This document shows positions 45,796 to 56,235 of a DNA stretch of 64,000 nucleotides, piece by piece (within the stretch, counting starts at the first letter, position 1; each line of letters begins with the position of its first letter). The position numbers and the translations under genes are program-made. Below the pieces are notes generated by a model. It ran no database searches, was not told the origin of the DNA, and was given only the letters and a program-made list of their open reading frames with translations. Source of the stretch: Phytophthora quininea (taxonomy: Eukaryota; Oomycota; Peronosporomycetes; Peronosporales; Peronosporaceae); assembly GCA_011947345.1 (NCBI GenBank), contig JAAVTG010000672.1:930001-994000 (forward strand), written 5' to 3'.

Positions 45796-47266
45796 CTCAC
45801 CCCTCCACAGAAATCACTCTCACTTCGGAATCTTCGCTGGACTGCCGCCGCCCGACCGCTGTCGCTTGGGCTGCCGCCGCCGCTGTTACCGGACCGCCGC
45901 TGCTGTTGTTGGGCCGCTGCTGTTGGACCGCCGCCGCTTGTTGGGCCGCTGCCGCTGTTGGGCCGCCGCTGCTGTTGGGCCGCTGCCGCTTGTTGGGCCT
46001 CCGCTTGTTGGCTGGGCTGTGGAGCGTGGAATTCGTCGGCGCTTGGCTGTCCTCGGTGCTTCGGTACCGTGGCCGGATCCTGGTGTTGGATGGAGACCGC
46101 CGCTTCTGCAGCTCGGTCGTCGGCCACGGCCCCTGTGGTTGTCGGCTTGACTGGTGACGTTGAGCCGCTCGTTGTGCAGGCTGTAGAAGCCCTGCTGATC
46201 TCTGTGGAGTCGTCCGTTGATGGCTCCTGTGAGGACGGACGTGTCGTCCCACCTTCTCCGCCGCCTGCGGTGCCTTCCCTCCCGTTAACTGATGATAATA
46301 GACCAAGTGTCGATGACGATCTATGCGGCTTGGCAGATGAGCTTAACGCTGCGGATGACGATGGTCCCGACAGAAGCCGCCCTCTTCAGAGACTTCGTCG
46401 CCGTGCAGATATTCCGCGCGTCTGTCACCCAAAGCCATTGCCTCCCCGCCAGAGCGGCATCCCACTTCCAATTGGAAGAACCACTACGACTTGACGGCTC
46501 CCATTGACCCCAACAAACGTTTCGACTTAGTGCGTTTGTTGGATAGCGATGGTGATCCCCACACCGGTCATATCTCGTGCAGTGGAGAGGCCGTCCTCTT
46601 GAATTGAGCTACGTGTGGATGGAGAATCTGGTAGATTATCCTGAGATGATGCGTCAAGTTGATGAATGGAAGGCTTCCGGTTCCAGGCTACCGTTCACGA
46701 AGTACCGGAAAGCGAACTTCGCTGGTGCCTACGCCTCTGATTCTGGCCTGTGCTTTCTGGAGGCATTTCAAATGGCGTGTACCTACCTGGGCCGCCGCGA
46801 CCTGGTCACGCTGAAAATGTGGGACGCGTTTGAGGACGCGTACCCTCGGAACATGGAATACGGTGTCCTTCGCCGAGATGCTGCTGCCTTCTACGAGTAT
46901 CTCCGTTCTCTCCAGATCGAGTTGAATTACGAGAAGCTTTGTCGCAAGGTGGTGAAGAATTCTTACCACAATGTCGAACGCTTTGCTGTCTTCGTTTATG
47001 GGCTGGATCCGGGAGTTTACCTCACGTGTGCTGGTGATGGAGACCTCGAGCACTGCTTTGTTATCGTCGTTCACTCACCCCAGTTTGTTCAAGTCCTGGA
47101 CGGGTATGATGAGAAGTCCGAACCGCCGTACAAAATTCAAACGCTTGAGAACCAGCTCTGGATTCAATACGTTCGCTTTATGAACTTTGTGGAGATCGTC
47201 CCGGAATTCCAAGGCAGCAGTGGGAAACGCAAGAAGCGCAGCGAAAAGAAGTCGTCAAGCGCCTGA
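45787..47266 (+). CDS. Antisense gene inside gypsy element: chromodomain-like plus OTU-like cysteine protease
   Basis: This runs opposite to gag-pol, between integrase and the 3' LTR. The first part (45787-46494) is low-complexity, rich in Ala, Leu, Pro and Arg, partly encoded by 15-bp GGGCCGCTGCTGTTG-like repeats. A frame then reads NKRFDLVRLLDSDGDPHTG, and after an apparent one-base loss (about 46575) LVQWRGRPLELSYVW, resembling a chromodomain. The main frame (46577-47266, 229 residues) continues with ASDSGLCFLEAFQMA, similar to the D-G-x-C-F-x-x-A active-site pattern of OTU proteases, and LEHCFVIVVHS with a possible catalytic His. A Lys-rich tail follows. The long open frame suggests a real product. 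Function is inferred from motifs alone. Confidence 0.45.
45860..46010. repeat. GC-rich 15-bp minisatellite-like repeats
   Basis: Imperfect units near GGGCCGCTGCTGTTG or GGGCCGCCGCTGCTG recur about eight times. They are readable in several frames on both strands (Ala/Gln-rich on the minus strand). Confidence 0.7.
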
Positions 47267-47312
47267 AGATGTTGCAGTAACTGCGGACGTCTAGGAGATA
47301 CGCTTTCCCCTT

Positions 47313-50300
47313 TCAATTTCTTTTTCGTCTTCTTCGTTTGGTTTTCCGTTGGTTTTCAAATTCCGCGATCAAGTTTGGAATTTGTGATAAGTTCTCGACT
47401 GGTTCCCAAGTCGGGTCTTCTTCACCCACCCACTCCACCAGAAACTGCACGCGCCGTTTTCGTGTTCGTTTCCCGAGGAGTCGATTCACGAGTTGGCCGA
47501 TACTTCCGTCGGCCATTACCACATCATGGGGGCGGGAACTTCGTGTCGGCGTGATGTAAGGTTTTAACGACCCCGTGTTAAAAACTGGATGGAGCTTGTT
47601 TCCTGACTGGATATTCAGCTCATATGCGTGGTTGTGGATGCGTCGGACAACACTGTATGGTCCAATCCACTTCGGCCCCAATTTCGACGAATTTGGCAAC
47701 CCTGTGTGTTTTGGGTCCAAATGCTGCGTGCTAAGGTACACACGATCGCCGACTTGGAATTCTTGCTCTTGACGATTGTGGTTGTACACATCTTTCATCC
47801 GCTCTTGTGCCTGCGCTAGAGCTTCACGACATCGCAACAGTATTGCAGCTTGTTTCTCTTGGAATTCGGCTCCACGTTTGCTGATGACCACTCCCTTTAG
47901 TTGCTCCGTGGTCAGTTGCAGAGGGTTCAAAGGAACGTATCCCAGGTCTGCCTCGAAGGGAGTAGTCTTCGTGCTCGAATTCACGGTCGAGTTAATTGCA
48001 AACTCTGCGTTGGCGAGGTGGAGATCCCAGTCGTCCTGCTGTGGCCCCACAAAACTACGAAGATATTTTTCCAGCGTCCGATTCATTCGTTCCGTCTGAC
48101 CGTCGCCTTGAGCACGATGGGCTACCGTCATGTTCAGCGTCGTACCGATGGACTTGAAAACGTACTGCCAAAAGGCAGACACGAATTTGCGATCTCGATC
48201 GGACACGATGCTTGTCGGTATTCCGTGATGTCGCCAGATGTGGTCGATGAACAGACGAGCTACACCTTCTGCTGTTACCGTTTTCGTAGTCGGCACGAAG
48301 TGACATCTCTTGGTCAATCGGTCGACAACTACCCAGATCGAGTCTACTTTGCCCTTCGTGGGTGGTAGATCCGTGATGAAGTCCATGGAAATGGATCGCC
48401 ATCTTTCATCTGGTATACGAAGTGGTTCTAGAAGTCCTGGTGGTTTCGTCAACCGTGGCTTGTTCCGACGACATGGCTCACAGTCTGCAATGTACTTTTG
48501 AATCGACTTGAACATCTTGGACCAGTACCAATTTCGCGCTAGCGATAAGTACGTGCGCTCTGCACCGGGGTGGCCCCGTAGTTGGACTCGTGACATTCGC
48601 CGATGATACGTAGACGAAGCTTCAGCGAGTTGGGAACTACGAGCCGAGGAACATCATCCACTGGGGATTGGTACCATAACAGATCCTGAACCTCCGTGTA
48701 GTTCCTGTACTTCTTTCGCTGTTGCTTGGATTTCCGATGGTTCTCCATTTGCGCACGATCCCTGATGGCTGCCAAGATTGCACGTGTCTCGCGGTCCTTT
48801 GATTATGCTGCTTTGATGTCCTTAACCAAATCGCTGTCCGTCGCCACCTCCGTTATCTCTAGCTGGAACGACGAGTTGTTGAAGCTTGTGACACTTAGAT
48901 CATGGAAGAACTTCGTCTCCGGTTGCAAGTCTGGTCGTCTGCTCAAGGCGTCAGCGATCCCATTCTTCGCGCCCAGAAGATGTGAGAATATCGGTTGATA
49001 CTCGGCGAGGATGTCGTACCAGCGTGCAAGACGTCGATTTGCCATCTTTTGCGTAAAGAGCCCCTCGAGACTCTTGTGGTCTGTTTCCACTATTGGTGGT
49101 TTGCCCAAGCAATATATCCGGAAAGCGGCAAGTGCGTGTACAATGGCCAAAAGTTCTTGCTGCTGTGTTGGATAATTCAATTCGGCTGACTTCATCTTCC
49201 GGCTGGTATAAGCGAGTGGTCGCTCCACGCCGTCAACAACTTGGAAGAGAACGCCTCCAACCGCAAACTTGCTTGCGTCCGTACGCAAGTGCATGGGCTG
49301 TGTGAAATCAGGCAAATGCAGCACTGGCGGGTTGCACAACCGCCGTTTCAGCTCTTTGAAGTTCTTCAGCTGCTCGTCGCTGAAGTGGATCTTTGCGTTA
49401 CGCTTGTTCGTTTTCTTTAATAGCGCGAACATGGTTGCTGTTAGCGAAGCGTACTCTGGACAAAATCGTTGGACGTAACCTGTCAAGCCTAGAAAGCTGT
49501 GAAGCTCCTCTTGGGTTCGTGGTACGGGCCAGTCCCTTATGGTCTGTACCTTATCGGGATCCATGCGTACGACATTTCGTCCGACGAAATCTCCAAGACA
49601 AGGAATCTCGTCTGCGCAGAAGACACACTTGGAGAGCTTGACGTACAGCTTGTTGTCGCGTAAGATGTTTAACGTCTTTCGAATCGCTTCCAAGTGCTCT
49701 TCAATCTGCGGTGACTTCGTGAAGATGTAAATGTCGTCGTAGAACGACTTCGTGTTCTCCATCCCACGAAACATCTTTGAAGTCAAGCGATGCATTGTTG
49801 CTGGCGCGTTACAGACTCCCATGGGCAGCACAAGATACTCCCAGAGTCCGTTTGGTGCTTGAAATGCCGTGAACTTGATGTCCTCTTCTCGCATGCAAAC
49901 TTGGTAATACGCTGACATCAAATCCATCGTCGAAAACCAGTATGCTCCCGCCATTGCGTCCAGGATGTCTTCTTTCCTTGTCATCGGGATACTTTGGCGG
50001 ATCGTGTTGGAATTCAAGTACCGATAGTCATGGACAATCCGCCATCCGACAGGCTTCCGGACACAGAACGTTGGCGCAGCATGTGGGCTGATACTTGGTC
50101 TGATGAGTTTCTTCTTCACCATATCTTCAACCCAGAGCACTATCTCGCGTTGTTGCTCCGGTGATTGTCGCCACTGTTGCCGATACATAGCGAGATTTGG
50201 GTCTTTCACGTCGATCCGGTGCTCGATCTCTCGCTTCTCTGGAAGACCCTCAGGAAGTTCGGGACGGAACACCGTGTCCTTATACTCCGTCAACAGGTCA

Positions 50301-50479
50301 AAAGCTGGATTCGACCGGAAACTCTCCCAATCTGTTTCCAGGTAGCGTTGCGCTTTCGCTGTTCCGACATTGTCGGGTTGGTCACGCCGTTGCAGTGAGC
50401 GTGCGACGTTCTTTATCGTATCATTCGTCAGAACCAACATGAAGTCAGGTTCTTCTGGAGTCTTCGTCTTGATCCTCAA
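47313..50479 (-). CDS. Ty3/gypsy pol: reverse transcriptase, RNase H, integrase, chromodomain
   Basis: From 50479: RT with YYQVCMREEDIKFTAFQ, LPMGVCNAPATMHRL and the YDDIYIF catalytic pair, then RNase H (LRTDASKFAVGGVLFQ; VETDHKSLEGLF). An in-frame TAA at 48803-48805 and a one-base loss near 48575 interrupt the product. Integrase then has the HHCC finger (GHPGAERTYLSLARNW; CEPCRRNK), DDE residues in SMDFITDLPP, SDRDRKFVS and a Glu in GQTERMNRTLEKYLR. The C-terminus is a chromodomain (FLVEWVGEEDPTWEP), which in chromoviruses guides insertion to marked chromatin. The junction with the protease frame lies at a T6 run (50492-50497). Confidence 0.9.
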
Positions 50480-51426
50480 GAACTTCCGAAGTTTTTTCGC
50501 GTGATGAATTTGGTCTGCACACCGTTATCATCGACAACACCCATCATGAACATCTTGTCTACGACGGTGTCTTTTCCCCGGACGTTGCTGCTTTCCGCAC
50601 GCACTACGTCCTTATCCGAAGACGACTTCGTGCTGTCTTCTCGTGTCGGACCTCTGCCGACTGAAGCTTCTTGTTGTTGTTCGCAAACAACACTTGGGGC
50701 GCTACTCAACGCAGCTTCGCGAACAAGATTGTCAGGTGACTTCACATCCGTTTCCAGCGCGGCGCCTCGACAGGAATCGGGTCTTTTCGCCGATAGACCT
50801 TTCGCCCCGACAGATCTCCGAAGCCCGGAGGCATTCACCGGTCCGCCTTCCTCGATCGGTACACTGACCTCGATTGCTCGCTTGACTCGCTGAGTCTCTA
50901 TTGTTGTTCCTTCGATCCTGCGACTTCTCCAGTTGATCTTCGGCTGCGTGTCCTCGAAGAACGGAATCCCAAGGATGCAGTCGAATTCGTCCGGGATATC
51001 ATAGACAACCGCGACGCACTTGTACGCCTTGTCCGATCCCGCTGCCATGATATGCAGCAGCAACACTTCTAGTGCTGCCTCGACGATTTGATTATCTCCA
51101 AGTTTGACACGAATATTCTTGTCATCGAACTTGGTGGTCTGGAGCTGGTGCTCGTTGACCCATTTTCGCGACACATAGATTGTGGTGGCACCGCTATCTA
51201 GCAACATGCTTCGTGTCTTGATGCACGTGTTGTTCACGGTGATTTCTCCCGACACAGTGAACAGTGGGCGCGACTTGTATACTAGAGGGTTTTCGCACAG
51301 AAGGTTGAGGCTGATATTCTCCAGCTTAACGGTTCCGGCTACTTTCTCGACCACGCCAGGACCCTCGCTCACTGACGTGGTTTGTCGTTTCCCTGTTTGG
51401 CTTGTTCCTTCTTCCAAGCGAAGCAA
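50476..51426 (-). CDS. Ty3/gypsy aspartic protease region
   Basis: The retropepsin motif LLDSGATTIYVSRKWV and the following CILGIPFFEDTQPKINW are typical of gypsy proteases. The frame overlaps the end of gag by 58 bp in the -1 register, consistent with gag-pol made by ribosomal frameshifting, though a plain one-base loss is equally possible. It links to RT across a T6 run on the plus strand. Confidence 0.82.
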   Translation of the reverse strand: MLRLEEGTSQTGKRQTTSVSEGPGVVEKVAGTVKLENISLNLLCENPLVYKSRPLFTVSGEITVNNTCIKTRSMLLDSGATTIYVSRKWVNEHQLQTTKFDDKNIRVKLGDNQIVEAALEVLLLHIMAAGSDKAYKCVAVVYDIPDEFDCILGIPFFEDTQPKINWRSRRIEGTTIETQRVKRAIEVSVPIEEGGPVNASGLRRSVGAKGLSAKRPDSCRGAALETDVKSPDNLVREAALSSAPSVVCEQQQEASVGRGPTREDSTKSSSDKDVVRAESSNVRGKDTVVDKMFMMGVVDDNGVQTKFITRKNFGSS

Positions 51427-52214
51427 TCAGCCTTAATATGGCCGGGTTTCTTGCAGAAGAAGCACGTGCGGCTCTCGCCATCTTTAGACTTCGAACTCGC
51501 TTTGAAACGGCCTTTGCCACGGAGGGGTTTGCTCTTTGAGCGTTTCCCTGGAGCTGAGCTGCGGTTGCTTGGAGTTTTCGACTTGTCTTGGTGAACTTGA
51601 CGGTCACGTGCTTCTTCTACGAAGTGGGTGACCTCGTACTTGACCGCGAGATCCATGGCGCCACTCAGCATTTCAGGATTCTCAAGTTTGACGTAGCTAC
51701 GCGTGCGGGGCTTCAGTCCGTTTGCATAACACAGTACTTGATCAAGAACGCTCATTCCTTCGACACGGAAGATGAGAGCAGAGTACTCGCCGTTGTACGT
51801 CTCGATGTCCGCCGTTTGCTTGAGACGCTGGAGTTTCTCTCGCAGCACCGACTGGTAGTTCGACGCCTCGAAGTGTTGGAGCACATGCTCACGGAAAATC
51901 CCCCACGTGTGCTCCCCACTCGGTGTCGTCGACGACCAGTGGAGAAACCAGCCGGACGCCGGCTTCTCCATCGCTGATCCTGCGATGCCTGGCAGGCGGG
52001 CGCTCTCGTTTTCAATTGCGATGCCGTTGATCCGGCACGCGTTCTCCACTTGGAACAGCCACTCCCTCACGTCTTCCCCTCGCTTCCCCGTGAACTTGGG
52101 CAATTGGCTTGGAACTCTTGAGCGGTCCGCCATCGCCTGGTTGAGTCGATCAATCTCAGCACGAAGCTGGGCATTCGTGGGAGGCATGGGTGTCAAAGGG
52201 GCTGGGACCAACAA
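51369..52214 (-). CDS. Ty3/gypsy gag
   Basis: This 281-residue frame starts 12 bp inside the 5' LTR boundary. It has the retrotransposon gag core (VREWLFQVENACRI, then WGIFREHVLQHFEASN) and a CX2CX4HX4C zinc knuckle (CFFCKKPGHIKADC) near the end. Gag forms the cytoplasmic particle and binds the RNA. No stop interrupts it. Confidence 0.9.
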   Translation of the reverse strand: MLVPAPLTPMPPTNAQLRAEIDRLNQAMADRSRVPSQLPKFTGKRGEDVREWLFQVENACRINGIAIENESARLPGIAGSAMEKPASGWFLHWSSTTPSGEHTWGIFREHVLQHFEASNYQSVLREKLQRLKQTADIETYNGEYSALIFRVEGMSVLDQVLCYANGLKPRTRSYVKLENPEMLSGAMDLAVKYEVTHFVEEARDRQVHQDKSKTPSNRSSAPGKRSKSKPLRGKGRFKASSKSKDGESRTCFFCKKPGHIKADCFAWKKEQAKQGNDKPRQ

Positions 52215-52225
52215 GTGCTACCAGT

Positions 52226-52401
52226 TTATCAGGTTCGGAGATCTGTGGGGAGGGCGGCCAAATACAAGAGTGCCGTCCCCCAGCAGTTCAGGCGGATGGA
52301 GGCCACGTGGCCTCCACAGCTGCCCTACGTCTGCTGTTATATTAAAAATACTATACTATACAATTCCTAGACATTTAAATCCTATCCTCTGATTGGATAC
52401 A
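52226..52401 (-). repeat. 5' LTR of Ty3/gypsy element
   Basis: It is 176 bp; the only difference from the 3' LTR is CCTATCC here versus CCTTTCC there (plus strand). Confidence 0.87.
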
Positions 52402-53708
52402 CCTCCTGGCTATCTCGCTCTTCAGTTGTTCCCATTTGACGGCAGTGTCTTCCGCTGTCGCTTCTGGACGACTTAAAGCTTCTTGAAACTCTTGTAACAG
52501 CTGAATCGTGATTTGTTTGACATCCTCAGCCGCGAATGTTGGAGCTGGATGAATTCTAGCTGGTCGACATATACGGATGGGATCATCCGGTGCATGTAAA
52601 TGCACTTTGGCTGCGTAATGATCCGCTGGCGCCCCCACTAGTACTTTATTCCAAGCCGCAACCCATTCCAGGGTCTCCGCCGATACATACCATCTGTCCA
52701 AGCGAGATGACGCCTCACCTTTTCCTGGTATAATGTAATGGTAGGTATAGGTCTCGTGGTAATGTATCGCTAAATCATCTTGCGTCCAATGTGATGGTCT
52801 GGCAATTGCTACTGGGTCGAGTAACCCCCACTGGTTCAGTAGTTCCCGCAGACGTGGAGAGTCGTGACCTGCAGCACTGTGATGATACGTACGATCTGCC
52901 TGGTCGTCGAGTGTACAGTTGAAATCTCCTCCGACCAAGACCAAAGCGTCCTTGGGTAAGTCGATCGCCTGGAGACTTTTGTAGAATGCCTCCCGCTCTG
53001 CCTATAAATGCGGTGCATACACATTGCATACTACCGCTTGTTTTCCAGCTAAATACCCTTGCACCGCCATGAAGTGCGCTCTCCAGTGCTCCTGAAGGAC
53101 CGGAGTCGCATTTTTAAACGATCCATATGGGTCTATGAGTACAGCTACCCCGCCTTTCGTGCTGTTGGAAGGCGACCAAAATGAGAGCTGCTGTTTTCCT
53201 GGGCCCTGTCGGAATCCCCACCTAGTTGCAAACAGTTTCTCGTATTTTAGCACCTCTTTGCGGTCACATGTGTTTCCTGAAGCAGCGACACATCTGATCT
53301 GCCATGTTGATCCGTGGCTCCGAAGGTCTCGAACCAAATATTTCTGTCCTGTTCTGTGGCTCCCAAGCCGTTTACATTCTGCGTTATGAAGCCAAAAGTC
53401 TGCTCAGTGGAAATGGTGCTGCCAATTCCTCCATATTGTTCAGCCTCCCGTTCTGCTTCTTGCCTGCTCCGTGTTCTAGCCTTCTTGTCGTCATATAATA
53501 TTTTCTCTAAATGTTTCTGTTTGTCGTCACCTGTGACTACGTCATAGTAGGTTGTCAGCGCGCGTGATGTAGTTATGCGTGGTCGCTGTCGTCTGTCCCC
53601 CACTATTGCGTTGGTGATCGCACCGTTCTTGCATTCCTGGTTTGGCAGTTTTCGCTCTTCCATGAGTTTTAGTTTCTGTGCAGGCTGCTCCCCGTACAGA
53701 TTTTCCAA
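52375..53708 (-). CDS. LINE AP-endonuclease domain (several frames)
   Basis: From 53708: FGFITQNVNGLGA, then DVSLLQETHV with the catalytic Glu, GGVAVLIDPYG, VCNVYAPHL, VGGDFNCTLDD, SRLDRWYVS and DHYAAKVHL (the SDH-like end). This is the full motif series of the exonuclease-endonuclease-phosphatase fold that nicks target DNA for LINE integration. It is spread over three frames. The last frame runs into the gypsy LTR at 52401. Confidence 0.82.
52402..52407. repeat. Target-site duplication of the gypsy element, right
   Basis: CCTCCT, matching 45614-45619. Confidence 0.75.
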
Positions 53709-53815
53709 GCATCGAGGTGCCTTTATTTCCGATTCTCCGACTGTAGGTCGGAGCCCTCGGCCGCACTGTGTTCATACCACGCGTGAGCACCATCGGGGGC
53801 CAATGTGGCTGCACT

Positions 53816-56127
53816 TCAGTCGTTATGAGCAATGATATTTAGACAAAGCGTGCGCATAAAAGCAGACTCCTTGTACCATGTTGCCCTCGCTCCGTTCGGA
53901 GTCCTCCCCATAGGGGTTGCAGCCCAATCCCCGATGATGTATGGAATGACGTGAAGTATGAACCATTCTTGCTCCGAGAGTTCTGTAGGTTTTAGGCGAC
54001 ACGTATCAGCGCTAATCCATTGTTCCAGTTGCTTCCAGCGTTCCGATGAGCGCGCCCGAGCCTCCGCCGTGAGATGATGTATCGACGTGTCTGTACATTC
54101 CGCTATCCAAGTGAGGCAATAATTTTGAGTGGAAGTCGGTACATTCGCATCTGCTGCAATCCGTCTTAAAGCAGCCACTTGTTCATTGTATGCTTCGCAG
54201 GCCCCCATCTGAGTAAGCAGTCAAGCGGCCAGCGTTTAGCCTCCTTCTCAGGATATGGAAGAAATGCGAAAAAATGCCGTAGTGCCAGTGGATTTGTGAG
54301 CAACCACTCCCTGATACTCGTAGGTTTGCAATTACGACGTTTTGTCGGCGGAATATTCAACTCCTCCCGATAAAGAGAGCACCATTGGGCAAAGGCCTTC
54401 TCGTTGGCGGCGGATACTAAATCGTTCAGCGGCACGTCTACATCGTCTAACGGTTTGCCCAATGGCCCTCGGAGGATTCGAAAGTAAGTGTTTGCTACCA
54501 GAGCCCCAGTGGCGGGGCGAGCCTGCCGTAAAGGTAATTCAGCTACTGACGAGTCCTCTCCGTTATCGCGCTGTGAACTTGCTGCATAATCGTCAATTCC
54601 GTAAGCTGCGTGGATGTAGCTTTCTTCGAGTGGCAACGCAGTTGACCAGTCTATCTTAACATCAGTTTGGTCGAGCAGAGGTAATCCAAGTCTCGCATGC
54701 ACTAAGTCGAGACGGTCTCGCATTTCTAAGCGCTTGTGCATGAGGCCGTTAATTTCTGGCGTATTTGCCAATTGATTTGTTGTCCGCAAGTCCACGCTAG
54801 CTTTGGTAGGAGTCATATCATTAATTGACTCCTTCCAGTGGTACATGTCTGAGATTCCGGAGGCAACCTTGGCGTCTCCTTCAGCTCTCCATTGGAGAAA
54901 AATTTCGCCGTGGCTGACACCAGAAAAATGATGGTCATGGTGCCGTAGGACGAGGAAGGTTGGGAGCACATGAAGGTGCCAGCACGCCTCCAGATAATCT
55001 CTCGCAGTTCTGTCCGGTAATGCTTCAACTTATCCACTTTCGTGGTCCGTGCCGTTGGGTCTGCGGAATTTTTGTACATATCGCTGCAAATGAGCGTCAT
55101 TGGACGCGTTGGCGTCAAATACTAGTATTGGTTCACGTAGAAACTGCGCCATTGCGCGAAGTTCATTAGGGCCAGCCCAGCATGAAGACGGAACCTGTTC
55201 ATCAACCGACCTCTCGCGCGCTTCATTGTAGTGACTGTATAAAGCAGCAGTTGCCGCCGCCTGTGTCGTATGCGGTGGACGTTTAGGGAAGAGATTGCTG
55301 TATTCCTGAATGGGATCAATCTGTCCAACTTCGACGTCCCGGCGGAGAATATTCATCATGAGTGAATATACTGACCTCTTGAGTTCCGTAGCATGTAACA
55401 TGTTACTGGCACTGCTTTGTAGCCGTACCGCTGCATGGTTAGTGGTAGATGCGTACAAGGCCAAAAACGCACATTGACCATTGGCCGCTACTACCACTTC
55501 AGTGCCATTAAAGCTGTTCAGCCAGTGTCCGAGTTGGATAGGGAGATCGTTATCATCTTCCTCTGTACCCATGTGTGGCTTCCCCACGGTTACTTCCTCT
55601 TGAGAGTCTGGGTTGAAAGGTACGAAATCCTCCTGAGAAACACTATGTTCCGGCACGCTCGGCAGCATACTTTTCGGGGAACCCTCGATCACAACGACTT
55701 TGCCGGCTTCCTTCTCCCTCAAGATATAGTTCGTCATACTGGTTTGCATTCCTTTGAGAGCACCCTGCTGCAGTCCAACCTTGCTCTCGTGCTGCTTCTT
55801 CCGTTTAGAATGTTTGCTACTATTGAGTATGCTAGTTCCCTGTTCGGCTGATGTCGATCCCGATGAGTCGATGGGGTTTCTGGCGTTGTCAGATTGAACT
55901 GCAATGTTAGGCCACTCCTTGTCTTCCGTAGATGTTGACGCTTCCATGTTGACATCACCCTTCTCCGCAGCCCTCAACATGGCACTAGTGTCAGTGCAGA
56001 CCGCCATACCCGCCACCTCAGGCATGGGTGAATCCGTCGTAGATAGGTTGACGGCATCGTCAGTGAACGCATACGGTGCGTCATCAGCGTCTGGATATGA
56101 TCGTCTGGAGTCAGTCTCAAACTCCAT
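53816..56127 (-). CDS. LINE region with OTU-like cysteine protease domain
   Basis: From 56127, an acidic and Ser-rich start of about 180 residues leads to VVVAANGQCAFLALYAS, matching the OTU active-site Cys motif. It continues with CWAGPNELRAMAQFLREPILVFD, matching the W-G/A-G..EL..A segment after it. An in-frame TAA at 55030-55032 comes next, and beyond it, in the same frame, LVLRHHDHHFSGVSHG matches the OTU His region. The downstream part (54969-54166 and, in another frame, 54208-53816) is helical with no known domain. OTU domains have been reported in some non-LTR elements such as RandI/Dualen. Whether it acts on ubiquitin or on the polyprotein is unknown. Confidence 0.6.
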
Positions 56128-56235
56128 GTTGTCATCTTCCTCGTCACTGTCAGAGTCTACAAGGGCTCCGTATCTGCCGAGCGCTTGGGTTCTTTGGAAA
56201 TTTTCAAAGCGTCTTGCTGCTTTGCCTGTACTCTT

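Larger units (their letters stand above)
45620..52401 (-). mobile_element. Ty3/gypsy LTR retrotransposon with chromodomain integrase
   Basis: The element is 6.8 kb with short 176-bp LTRs and a 6-bp target-site duplication, inserted in the LINE. On the minus strand it has gag, protease, reverse transcriptase, RNase H, integrase and chromodomain, the order of Ty3/gypsy (Metaviridae-like) chromoviruses. Just inside the 5' LTR is TGGTAGCACTTG, which may serve as the tRNA primer-binding site. Between integrase and the 3' LTR lies an antisense gene-like region. LTR identity indicates recent insertion, although pol has an in-frame stop and frame breaks. Confidence 0.9.

Noticed and set aside
49000..51500. 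Programmed -1 frameshifting as the cause of the protease-RT break in the gypsy element
   Set aside because: The same one-base deficit appears at homopolymers in cellular genes, so a missing base is simpler; only the gag-protease overlap (51369-51426) remains a reasonable candidate.
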